A DNA stretch of 13,774 nucleotides from Novosphingobium sp. (GTDB lineage Bacteria > Pseudomonadota > Alphaproteobacteria > Sphingomonadales > Sphingomonadaceae), in NCBI GenBank assembly GCA_028697875.1, contig JAQVEQ010000062.1, forward strand, positions 1 to 13,774. Direction: 5' to 3'. The notes beneath the pieces are model-generated. The model searched no databases, was not told the origin of the DNA, and saw nothing but the letters and a program-made list of their open reading frames with translations. Positions 6,755 to 13,627 of this stretch are shown one piece after another; within the stretch, counting starts at the first letter, position 1; each line of letters begins with the position of its first letter. Both the position numbers and the translations under genes were made by a program.

Positions 6755-7895
6755 GAATCGTCTCGCGCCCGATCAGTCCGGCATACAACGCGCGATAGGC
6801 CGCGATCATGCCTGCCTCGTCGAAATGACGGCGCGCCCGCTCGCGATTGGCGGCGCCCACGGCCCGGCGCAGCGTCTCGTCGGACGCCAGCCGCTGCAAC
6901 GCCCCGGCCAGCGCGGCTTCATCGCCCGGAGGCACGATGAACGGCCGGTTCTCCTCCACCACGATCTGCGCGACATCGCCCACGGCCGGTGCCGCGACGG
7001 GCAGACCGGCAGCCATTCCCTCGACTACCGAAAGCGGGAATTGCTCGCTATCCGAAGACAGCGCGAAGATGTCGAACAGGCCCGCCGCCTGCGCCGGATC
7101 GGCAAAGCCCGGCATGTGGACACGATGGACGATGCCGCAGCGCATGACCTCTTCGCGGATCGCCTCGCGCTCCGGCCCTTCCCCCAGGATCACCAGGTGC
7201 CAGTGATCCGGCAGGCTGGAAAAGGCCCTGACGAGGCGCGGCAGGTTCTTGACCGGACGCAGTCCGGCCAGCGTGCCGACCCAGCTTTCCCCCTCGCGCT
7301 TGATGAGCCGCGGCAAGGCGTCCTTGCGCGGCCGCTTCGCGAACGCGGCAGTCGCGATCCCGTTGGCAATCCGGTGAACTTTCTCGCGCGGCTGGAACCA
7401 GACCTCGCGCGCGATCCGCTCGAGCCCTTGCGAAGGCACGACCAGCGCGTCCGCCCGCCCCAGTGCCAGCCGCCGGTACCAGTTGCGCGAACGCTTGAGT
7501 CCGCCGGCCTCGTCGGCATTGAAGCCGTCCTCGTGATGAACGAGCGGCGGCAGGCCGAACGGCGCGGCGAAGAGCGTATGCGCCATCACCGCGTCCATCG
7601 CCCCCCAATTGTAGGTCAGGACAAGGTCGAAGCCGCGCATGGCATCGGCGATCCGCTGCAACCGCCAAGGGAATGGAAAACCGGTAAGCGATGGAAAATT
7701 GCTGGAATACCTGACTGGAATCGAAGGAGAAATCCGGCCTCCTGCCGCCAGCGCCCTGGGTTCGGCGGAGACGATGGTATGGGCAATCCCCGGTCCGAAG
7801 GCATTGATCAGCCGGGCACAGCGCAGTTCCTTCCCCCCGGCATTGAAAGTCGAATGGAGGTGAAGGAAGCGCAAGGGTGCGCGCCTTTCGCTCAT
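6750..7895 (-). CDS. Glycosyltransferase, GT4-like (group 1, GT-B fold)
   Basis: The 381-residue protein is a retaining GT-B glycosyltransferase that would transfer a sugar from a nucleotide-sugar donor. Visible features are the N-terminal acceptor-domain Gly-Gly loop NAGGKELR (18-25), a VPSQGLERIA segment (153-162), HRIANGI (175-180), the donor-domain start VGTLAGLRPVKNLPRLVRAF (206-225), VILGEGPER (235-243), and the EX7E motif with E284 and E292 in EQFPLSVVEGMAAGLPV. Donor and acceptor cannot be read. The ATG overlaps the TGA of the upstream hydrolase gene as ATGA, and GCAGG lies just upstream, so translation is probably coupled. Codons for residues about 54-77 (7668-7735) are much poorer in G/C at third positions than the rest of the gene. 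No other polysaccharide genes are nearby, so it may act on a lipid or small molecule. Confidence 0.88.
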   Translation of the reverse strand: MSERRAPLRFLHLHSTFNAGGKELRCARLINAFGPGIAHTIVSAEPRALAAGGRISPSIPVRYSSNFPSLTGFPFPWRLQRIADAMRGFDLVLTYNWGAMDAVMAHTLFAAPFGLPPLVHHEDGFNADEAGGLKRSRNWYRRLALGRADALVVPSQGLERIAREVWFQPREKVHRIANGIATAAFAKRPRKDALPRLIKREGESWVGTLAGLRPVKNLPRLVRAFSSLPDHWHLVILGEGPEREAIREEVMRCGIVHRVHMPGFADPAQAAGLFDIFALSSDSEQFPLSVVEGMAAGLPVAAPAVGDVAQIVVEENRPFIVPPGDEAALAGALQRLASDETLRRAVGAANRERARRHFDEAGMIAAYRALYAGLIGRETIP

Positions 7896-8764
7896 GCGGC
7901 CTGCGCCAGCACGCCGGCGATCGCGTCGAGCGCTTCCGGCTCGTCCAGGGTCGGGGCATGGCCGGTGCGCGCGATAGTCAGGCCTTTCATGCCCGGCAGG
8001 CGCGCGCACATGACTTTCAAGGTCGCTTCGGAGAGAATGTCCGACAGCGCACCCCGGATCGCCAGCACCGGACGTCCGGCCAGCGCCTCGAAGGCCGGCC
8101 ACATGTTCGGGCCGCCGCCTTCCCCGCCCGGCTGGCGGAAAGGTTCGGCGATCTTCATGTCGTAATCGAAAGCGATCCGCCCGTTCCCGGTATAGTCCAT
8201 CACTCGCTTGGCCAGCCGCAGCCATTCGGAAATGGTGTAGCCGGGATAGATGTCGCCCTGGCTTTCCTGCAACGCGCGGGCGGCATGCATCCACGTGGGA
8301 AAGCTGCGCAACTGCCCGACATAGGTACGGATCCGCGCCAGCCCGGCCGGTTCGATCACCGGCCCGATATCGTTCAGCACGGCCGCGGCGATGCGCGAGG
8401 CGTCCTTTGCCGCCAGCAGCATGGTCATGATCCCGCCGAGCGACGTCCCGATCGCCACAAACCGCGAAATTCCCGCCTCGGCCAGAAGGGCTTCGACATC
8501 GGCGAGATAGGTCAGCGGATTGTAGCTTTCCCAGTCCTTGGCATATTCGCTTTCGCCCCTGCCCCGCATTTCCGGGCAGATCACCCGCCATTCCCCGGCG
8601 AACCGTTCGGCCACGGGTTCGAAATCGCTGGCATTGCGCGTCAGGCCCGGCAGACATAGCAGCGGCGGCTTGCCATCCGGCCCCGCATAGTCGCGGTAAT
8701 GCAGTTTCAACCCGTCGGGGCTGGTCCAGAAACGGTCTTCGTATTGCATGCTGGTGCCGGCCAT
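7892..8764 (-). CDS. Alpha/beta hydrolase
   Basis: The 290-residue protein has a complete alpha/beta-hydrolase layout. The oxyanion-hole segment is LCLPGLTRN (36-44), the RGRGES turn is at 67-72, the nucleophile elbow GTSLGG carries Ser108, the acid is probably Asp242 in RGALSDIL, and the catalytic His269 lies in RTGHAPTLDEP. A cap domain occupies about 135-215. This resembles the cytosolic esterase/lactonase/C-C hydrolase group; the substrate is unknown and no signal peptide is present. ATG 8764 is supported by GGATAGGG seven bases upstream; ATG 8749 (residue 6) is a weaker alternative. The stop overlaps the glycosyltransferase start, so the two make an operon. It diverges from the SelO gene across 71 bp. 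Confidence 0.92.
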   Translation of the reverse strand: MAGTSMQYEDRFWTSPDGLKLHYRDYAGPDGKPPLLCLPGLTRNASDFEPVAERFAGEWRVICPEMRGRGESEYAKDWESYNPLTYLADVEALLAEAGISRFVAIGTSLGGIMTMLLAAKDASRIAAAVLNDIGPVIEPAGLARIRTYVGQLRSFPTWMHAARALQESQGDIYPGYTISEWLRLAKRVMDYTGNGRIAFDYDMKIAEPFRQPGGEGGGPNMWPAFEALAGRPVLAIRGALSDILSEATLKVMCARLPGMKGLTIARTGHAPTLDEPEALDAIAGVLAQAA

Positions 8765-8835
8765 CGGCGCGCCCTATCCGTAATTTCATTCCCGACCGGC
8801 TTGCGCCGAGTGCCTGTCGTCCCCACTATCGCGTC

Positions 8836-10239
8836 ATGCGCGCCGAACCGCAAGCCGCCCCTTACGCCCCCGACCCGCAAATTCTTGCGCTTGCCGAATG
8901 GCTTGGCGATCCCGTGGCGGCCGCCGACTTCCCTGCGGCCAAGCTGCGTTTCCGCAACCGCCGGTGGGACAAGGCCGTGGGGTTCGGCGACATGCCGGAC
9001 GAACAGTGGATCGCCCATTTCGGCCGGTTCGAGCCCTTGCCCGGCAACCTGCCGCAACCGCTCGCCCTGCGCTATCATGGGCACCAGTTCCGCGTATTCA
9101 ACCCGGAGATCGGCGACGGGCGCGGGTTCCTGTTCGGCCAGATGCGCGACGCGCAGGGACGCCTGCTCGACCTTGGCACCAAGGGATCGGGCCAGACCCC
9201 TTACAGCCGCAGTGGCGACGGGCGGCTGACACTGAAAGGGGCCGTGCGCGAGATCCTGGCCACCGAAATGCTGGAGGCGCTGGGTGCCTATACCAGCAAG
9301 ACCTTCTCCGTGATCGAGACGGGCGAGCGCCTTTGGCGCAACGACGAGCCTTCCCCCACCCGCTCCGCCGTGATGGTCCGCCTCTGCCACGGCCATATCC
9401 GGATCGGCACGTTCCAGCGCCTTGCCGCGCTGGAAGAGACCGAATCGCTCGAAAGGCTGGTCGCCTACTGCCTCGAACAGTTTCCCGGCCCCATGCCGCC
9501 GGAAAATGCGCCGGGGCGGGAAGAACCAGCCGCCATCCTGATGCACCAGGTGGTCGAACGGCTGGCCGACCTTGCCGCCGCCTACGTCACCGCCGGGTTC
9601 GTCCACGGTGTGCTCAACACCGACAACATGAACGTCTCGGGCGAAAGCTTCGATTACGGCCCGTGGCGCTGGCTGCCGCAGTGGGACATGGACTTCACCG
9701 CCGCCTATTTCGACCACACCGGCCTCTACGCCTTCGGACGGCAGGTCGAGACGCTGTCGTGGAACTGCGCGCAGCTCGCCATCGCCTTGCGCCCGTTGAT
9801 CGACGCCAAGCCGCTGGTCGCCGCGCTGGAGCGGTTCGGGCCGCTCTACCAGGAAAACCTCGTGCGCCGCTTCCTCTGGCGGCTCGGAGTGAACCCGCTG
9901 ACGCCGGAACGGGATCGCGAACTTGTCGCAACCGCCGAAGCGGGAATGCGCGAACGCAAGCCCTCGCCCGACATGTTCTTCTTCGATCACCAAGGCGGGC
10001 GCGGAACGGACGGGGCACTGGCGGAGGCACTCGAAGGCTACCGCCCGCTCGAACGCGCGCACCCCTACTGGTCCGGCAACCGCCCGGAATCGCTTCTGAT
10101 CGACGAAGTGGAATCGATCTGGTCGGCAATCGACAAGGACGACGACTGGACCGTGCTGCAAGCGAAGATCGCCGCGATCAGGCGCATGGGCGATGCCCTG
10201 GGCGAACCGCCCGCTCCCGCAGGTCAAACGGCCGGATAA
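8836..10239 (+). CDS. selO: SelO/YdiU-family protein adenylyltransferase (pseudokinase fold)
   Basis: SelO proteins have an atypical kinase fold that flips ATP and transfers AMP to Ser/Thr/Tyr of target proteins, linked in E. coli to redox stress. The 467-residue protein shows the family hallmarks in order: YHGHQF (80-85), GDGRG (93-97), the nucleotide loop DLGTKGSGQTPYSR (112-125), ATEMLEALG with E144, GHIRIGTFQ (186-194), the catalytic-loop equivalent HGVLNTDNM (257-265), and the metal-binding DYGP (273-276). The three cysteines (184, 212, 311) lie elsewhere than the redox pair of E. coli SelO. The activation-loop Cys is Ala289 here, and the C-terminus (ending GQTAG) lacks the usual terminal Cys/Sec tail. 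No clear ribosome binding site precedes ATG 8836. It diverges from the hydrolase gene, 71 bp apart. Confidence 0.92.
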   Translation: MRAEPQAAPYAPDPQILALAEWLGDPVAAADFPAAKLRFRNRRWDKAVGFGDMPDEQWIAHFGRFEPLPGNLPQPLALRYHGHQFRVFNPEIGDGRGFLFGQMRDAQGRLLDLGTKGSGQTPYSRSGDGRLTLKGAVREILATEMLEALGAYTSKTFSVIETGERLWRNDEPSPTRSAVMVRLCHGHIRIGTFQRLAALEETESLERLVAYCLEQFPGPMPPENAPGREEPAAILMHQVVERLADLAAAYVTAGFVHGVLNTDNMNVSGESFDYGPWRWLPQWDMDFTAAYFDHTGLYAFGRQVETLSWNCAQLAIALRPLIDAKPLVAALERFGPLYQENLVRRFLWRLGVNPLTPERDRELVATAEAGMRERKPSPDMFFFDHQGGRGTDGALAEALEGYRPLERAHPYWSGNRPESLLIDEVESIWSAIDKDDDWTVLQAKIAAIRRMGDALGEPPAPAGQTAG

Positions 10240-10284
10240 ATACGCGCGCCCGGATAATCGCATTCACCGGTATGCTCGGCAGCT

Positions 10285-10310
10285 GCCTTTAATAGTTTGA
10301 CTATTTTGGC
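10285..10310. promoter_or_regulatory. Dyad-symmetric operator-like site over the -35 box
   Basis: AATAGT-TTG-ACTATT (10291-10305) is a perfect 6-bp dyad with a 3-base centre. It extends imperfectly to outer GCC (10285-10287) and GGC (10308-10310). It overlaps the TTGACT element of the promoter before the AstD-like gene and is strikingly AT-rich for this genome. A repressor binding here would block that promoter. The role is inferred. Confidence 0.35.
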
Positions 10311-10325
10311 TAAGGGCAATGAAAT
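10297..10325 (+). promoter_or_regulatory. Sigma-70-like promoter of the AstD-like gene
   Basis: TTGACT (five of six matches to TTGACA) is separated by exactly 17 bases from TGAAAT (four of six to TATAAT), in an AT-rich pocket between selO and the AstD-like gene. Transcription would begin near 10332, about 22 bases before GTG 10354. The promoter implies the gene is transcribed independently of selO. Confidence 0.45.
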
Positions 10326-10353
10326 TCCAGTATCCGAAGGCTCATTTCAAGCC

Positions 10354-11769
10354 GTGAACAGCGACGCGATCATTTCCAGCGAACCCGCCACAGGGAAGGA
10401 ATTGTGGCGTGGGGAGCCCGGCGATATCGATGAAACCGTTGATCTCGCCCGGAATGCCTGGCCGGCCTGGGCCGCGGAACCGCTGGCCACGCGGATCGAA
10501 CTGATCCGCCGTTTCGCCAACGAAGTCCGCAGGGACTACGAAATACTGGCCGACCTGATCGCGCGCGAAACGGGCAAGCCCTTGTGGGAAGCCCACAACG
10601 AAGTCGAAAACGTGATTTCGCAAGTGGAAGTATCGGTTCGCGCCTATGCCGAGCGGACTGCGCAAAGGAAGCTCGATTCCGCATTGCAGGGAACCGCCGC
10701 CCTGCGCCACAAGCCGCATGGCGTGATGGCGGTAATCACGCCCTACTGCGCTCCGGCGGAAATCCCGGCGGGCCATGTCATTCCCGCGCTGATCGCGGGG
10801 AACGCGATCATCCTCAAGCCGAGCGAACATGCCCCGGCGACGGCGGAACGGCTCCTCAATTGCTTCATACGGGCCGGTATTCCCGCCGCAGTGGTCCAGC
10901 CGCTCCATGGCGGGCCGGAACATGGCCGGGCGCTGGCGGTCCATCCGGGGGTCGACGGCGTGCTGTTCACCGGCTCGGCCCAGAACGGCATCGGGCTCAA
11001 CCGCAAGCTCGCGGCCAATCCGGGCAAGATCGTCTCGCTGCACCTGGGCGGCAACAACCCGATGGTGGTGTGGGATACGCCCAAGATCCCGGACGCCGCC
11101 GTGCTGGTCGTGCAGTCCGCCTTCTCCAACGCGGGGCAGCGCTGCACCGCCGTTCGCCGCCTGATCGTGAAGCCGGCGCTCTATGCTCCGCTGATGGACG
11201 AAGTGAAACGGCTGACCGACCGGATCCTGGTGGGCGAGCCGCACGACGATCCGGCCCCTTTCATGGGCCCGATGGTCAGCGCCGAACGCGCCGATCAATT
11301 GACCGAAAGCTTCCTCTACCTGATCAGCCACGGCGGCAAGGCGATCAAGCACATGACCCGCCCGCGCGGGGGCCTGCCGTTCGTCTCGCCCGGCATCGTC
11401 GACGTGACCGGGATGGAGGAACGCCCCGACGTCGAACTGTTCGGGCCGCTGCTGCAAGTGATCCAGATCGACGATTTCGACAACGCGATCGCGGAAGCCA
11501 ACGCCACCCGTTTCGGCCTGTGCGCCGCACTGGTCGGCGGCAACCCGCAGGATTACAACCGCTTCTGGGCGAACTGCCGCGCCGGGATGATAAACTGGAA
11601 CCGGCCCACGACGCACCTGGCCCAGGCGGCGCCGCTGGGCGGCCTAGGCCTTTCCGGCAACCAGCGGGCCGGGGGCTATTACGCGGCGGATTACTGCGCC
11701 TATCCCGTAAGCTCGGCGGAACTCGAACAGCCGCGCGCGCGCGAAGGCGTGGGCTTCCGCGTCGACTAG
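10354..11769 (+). CDS. AstD-like aldehyde dehydrogenase with altered active site
   Basis: By overall pattern this 471-residue protein is closest to succinylglutamate semialdehyde dehydrogenase (AstD), the NAD-dependent fourth step of arginine succinyltransferase degradation. Shared features are RHKPHGV, PALIAGNAIILKPSE (NAD site), VLFTGS (203-208), GGNNP, the nucleophile in AGQRCT (Cys264), ELFGPLLQV with the ribose-binding Glu, NWNRP and the YYAADYCAYP ending. Two normally invariant residues differ. The oxyanion Asn of the PYNFP motif is Cys132 (PYCAP). The general-base Glu of the EMGG/ELGG motif is His230 (LHLGG). Both need two base changes, so single sequencing errors are unlikely. Dehydrogenase activity is doubtful, and it may be a neofunctionalised or inactive paralogue. 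TTG 10297 would extend it by 19 residues, but those codons are AT-rich and overlie a promoter, so GTG 10354 is preferred. No astA, astB or astE is nearby. Confidence 0.82.
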   Translation: MNSDAIISSEPATGKELWRGEPGDIDETVDLARNAWPAWAAEPLATRIELIRRFANEVRRDYEILADLIARETGKPLWEAHNEVENVISQVEVSVRAYAERTAQRKLDSALQGTAALRHKPHGVMAVITPYCAPAEIPAGHVIPALIAGNAIILKPSEHAPATAERLLNCFIRAGIPAAVVQPLHGGPEHGRALAVHPGVDGVLFTGSAQNGIGLNRKLAANPGKIVSLHLGGNNPMVVWDTPKIPDAAVLVVQSAFSNAGQRCTAVRRLIVKPALYAPLMDEVKRLTDRILVGEPHDDPAPFMGPMVSAERADQLTESFLYLISHGGKAIKHMTRPRGGLPFVSPGIVDVTGMEERPDVELFGPLLQVIQIDDFDNAIAEANATRFGLCAALVGGNPQDYNRFWANCRAGMINWNRPTTHLAQAAPLGGLGLSGNQRAGGYYAADYCAYPVSSAELEQPRAREGVGFRVD

Positions 11770-11790
11770 GGCAAGCGTCCCCGCCGCCGG

Positions 11791-12525
11791 TCAGCCGCTG
11801 GTAACGAGATCCACTTCCGTCCGCCCCGAAGGCAGGCTACGCGCATAGATCATGTAGGACGCAGCCCCCTTGGTTCCGCCCAGCATGTCCTCGCCGTCCT
11901 GCCGGTAACGGTCCACCGTGAAGCCCGCCGCGATGCCGCGCGTGTAATAGAAGGCCATCACCTCCTCCAACCCGACGGGCGTGGTGAAATTGACCACGCG
12001 CAGGGCGCAGCCGCCCTCGTCCGTCCCTGCCGCTTCCTGCACGTTGCCGCGGGGATAGACCGGGAAAGCCGCGGGCAGTTTCGCCGCCCATGCCATCGTA
12101 TAGCTGGCCTTGCCGGCGCATTGCGCGCCGCTTCCGGGACTGGCCGCAGCCCGCGCCGCAGCCGTGAAAGCCGCGCCTTTGGGCAGCTTGCCCGCCACTT
12201 CGCGCGCCGCCGGAGCCTGCTTGAGCTTGCCCGCGCCGCCGACCAACCGGAGCGCTTCGCTATGGGCGGCGGCGATTTCCTCGGGCGAGTTGTTATCGGC
12301 GGGCAGCGCGGCATCCGTCGCGCTCATCGCCGCGCCGGCGGCCGCCGCGTTCTGCCCGGCAAGGTCGGGATCGACCATGATCTGATCCGCCAGGGCCCCG
12401 GTCAGCGCCGGATCGTCGCCAGCGGGGGACGCGTCTGCTTCCTCGTCCTTGCCCCCGCATCCGGCGAGCAGGACAGCCGGGGCAAGCGCCAGGACGAGCG
12501 TACGGGAACGACGGAAACGCGGCAT
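11791..12525 (-). CDS. Predicted lipoprotein of unknown function
   Basis: I do not recognise a named family. The 244-residue protein starts with a basic, then hydrophobic signal peptide and a lipobox LAGC with Cys23, followed by an acidic Gly/Ala-rich linker. The middle (about 30-125) is Ala-rich and low in complexity, with a DQIMVDPDLAGQN segment (47-59). A compact C-terminal domain of about 100 residues follows, with two cysteines (AQCAGK and GGCALR, which could form a disulfide), a YPRGNVQEA turn, and predicted strand and helix alternation (LRVVNFTTPVGLEEVMAFYY, SYMIYARSLP). It is therefore an envelope-anchored periplasmic protein. AAGGA six bases before ATG 12525 fixes the start; TTG 12531 is less likely. 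It converges with the AstD-like gene (21 bp) and diverges from rarD (169 bp). Confidence 0.85.
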   Translation of the reverse strand: MPRFRRSRTLVLALAPAVLLAGCGGKDEEADASPAGDDPALTGALADQIMVDPDLAGQNAAAAGAAMSATDAALPADNNSPEEIAAAHSEALRLVGGAGKLKQAPAAREVAGKLPKGAAFTAAARAAASPGSGAQCAGKASYTMAWAAKLPAAFPVYPRGNVQEAAGTDEGGCALRVVNFTTPVGLEEVMAFYYTRGIAAGFTVDRYRQDGEDMLGGTKGAASYMIYARSLPSGRTEVDLVTSG

Positions 12526-12542
12526 GAGCAATCCTTGCTAGG

Positions 12543-12557
12543 TTAAGCGCCGGTTAG
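12543..12557. promoter_or_regulatory. Possible CtrA-type binding site
   Basis: TTAA, seven bases, TTAG resembles the alphaproteobacterial CtrA box TTAA-N7-TTAA with one mismatch. It lies 18-32 bp upstream of the lipoprotein ATG, in the divergent region with rarD, where further TTAA-containing words occur (12573-12576 and 12599-12602). The site is short, so chance occurrence is quite possible. Apart from this and the ribosome binding sites, nothing else is recognised in 12526-12694. Confidence 0.25.
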
Positions 12558-12682
12558 GCATGCTGGCAGCCGTTTAACATTGTCTTGCGCGAAGAGAGTT
12601 AACGAACGCCCTGTCCCGCAATGAGGAGGTCCGCACCCCATTGCCGCCGGACCAATGCCCGACTACAGCGCGCCGGTAACGC

Positions 12683-12687
12683 AGGAG
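12683..12687 (+). promoter_or_regulatory. Ribosome binding site of rarD
   Basis: AGGAG lies seven bases before GTG 12695. This spacing supports GTG 12695 rather than the internal ATG at 12734 as the start of the permease gene. Confidence 0.65.
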
Positions 12688-12694
12688 AACGAGG

Positions 12695-13609
12695 GTGCCT
12701 CCCACTACTGATCCGGATCGCTCGGGGGGCGGCATGCCCTACGCGCTGGCGGCCTATATCTTCTGGGGCCTGTTTCCCGTCTACCTGCTGTTCGTGAAGA
12801 CCGTTCCACCGGTCGAACTGATCGGCTGGCGCATCCTGTTCACAGTGCCCGTCTGCCTGCTGATCGTCACGGTCAGGCGCCAGTGGCCGGACCTGATGCA
12901 TGCCCTGCTCAACCCCAAGGTCGTCGGCTGGCTGTTCGTCAGCGCACTGCTGATCGGTTCGAACTGGACGCTCTATCTCATCGCGATCCTGTCCGGCCAC
13001 ATCTACGCGACAAGCCTGGGCTATTACATCAACCCGCTGATCAACGTGCTGATCGGCACCTTCTTCCTCGGCGAACGGCTGTCGCGCTGGCAATGGCTGG
13101 CTGTCGGCCTAGCGATGGTGGGCGTGGCGATCCTCGCCGCCGGGGCGCTGACCACGCTGTGGATCAGTGTGGTCCTTGCCACCAGCTTCGCCATCTACGG
13201 CGTGGTCCGCCGGACACTGCCGGTCGGCTCGCTGCCCGGCCTGACGATCGAGGCACTGGTCCTGACCGTGCCCGCCGTCTGCATCATTCTCTACTACGCA
13301 ATGGGAGCGAACGGCATCGCGCTGGGCCGCGACACCACGGTGGACGTGGCGGTCGCCTTTTCCGGCCTCGCCACCGCGATCCCGCTGCTGCTGTTCGCCA
13401 TGGCCGCAAGGCGGATGGACTATTCGACGCTCGGCTTCGTCCAGTTCATCGCCCCGACCACGGTCTTCATCCTCGGCCTGACCGTGTTCGACGAACCGCT
13501 CCACCCCGCCCAGCTGTGGAGCTTCATCTTCATCTGGTGCGCGATCGCGGTCTTCGCCTGGGACCTGTTCAAGCGCCGCCGGAGCGTGAAGACGGCAACG
13601 GCGGCCTAG
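12695..13609 (+). CDS. rarD: RarD-type EamA-family permease (DMT superfamily)
   Basis: The 304-residue protein is an inner-membrane transporter with about ten transmembrane helices arranged as two EamA halves (roughly 14-150 and 155-295). RarD-specific signatures are PYALAAYIFWGLFPVYL near the N-terminus, IGWRILF (43-49), SNWTLYLIA (89-97), SLGYYINPLINVLIG (107-121) and FLGERLSRWQWLAV (124-137). The length matches E. coli RarD (296). The family was named from chloramphenicol-related phenotypes, but its substrate is not settled, so resistance should not be assumed. The GTG start is supported by AGGAG seven bases upstream. The gene ends 18 bp before the stop codon of the convergent dihydroorotase gene, with a hairpin filling the gap. 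Confidence 0.93.
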   Translation: MPPTTDPDRSGGGMPYALAAYIFWGLFPVYLLFVKTVPPVELIGWRILFTVPVCLLIVTVRRQWPDLMHALLNPKVVGWLFVSALLIGSNWTLYLIAILSGHIYATSLGYYINPLINVLIGTFFLGERLSRWQWLAVGLAMVGVAILAAGALTTLWISVVLATSFAIYGVVRRTLPVGSLPGLTIEALVLTVPAVCIILYYAMGANGIALGRDTTVDVAVAFSGLATAIPLLLFAMAARRMDYSTLGFVQFIAPTTVFILGLTVFDEPLHPAQLWSFIFIWCAIAVFAWDLFKRRRSVKTATAA

Positions 13610-13627
13610 GCGGGCGGCGCGCCCGCC
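13609..13627. terminator. Bidirectional GC hairpin between rarD and pyrC
   Basis: GGCGGGCG and CGCCCGCC form a perfect 8-bp stem with a GCG loop. The stem starts on the last base of the rarD stop codon and ends on the base before the convergent gene's stop codon. Being symmetric, it would form in both transcripts. Neither side has a strong T-run, so termination efficiency is uncertain. Confidence 0.6.

Noticed and set aside
6750..8789. 679-codon open frame suggesting a fused hydrolase-glycosyltransferase
   Set aside because: The upstream portion is an out-of-frame shadow of the hydrolase gene; the glycosyltransferase has its own ATG at 7895 with an ATGA overlap.
10232..10257. Direct repeat CCGGATAA, 18 bp apart, at the selO stop codon
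   Set aside because: Only two copies of eight bases; too short to separate from chance.
8707..10263. 518-codon minus-strand frame opposite selO
   Set aside because: It is a shadow of a clearly conserved gene on the other strand.
10297..10353. 19-residue N-terminal extension of the AstD-like protein from TTG 10297
   Set aside because: The codons are AT-rich and unlike the gene, there is no ribosome binding site, and the stretch contains promoter elements.
10342..11616. 424-codon minus-strand frame opposite the AstD-like gene
   Set aside because: The plus-strand product carries extended aldehyde dehydrogenase motifs; the antisense frame carries none.
12573..12604. Inverted TTAAC/GTTAA words between the lipoprotein gene and rarD
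   Set aside because: The arms are short and widely spaced; noted only as part of the TTAA-rich character of the region.
12695..13609. rarD as a chloramphenicol resistance gene
   Set aside because: The family name comes from a phenotype, the physiological substrate is unsettled, and nothing in the sequence supports a resistance role here.
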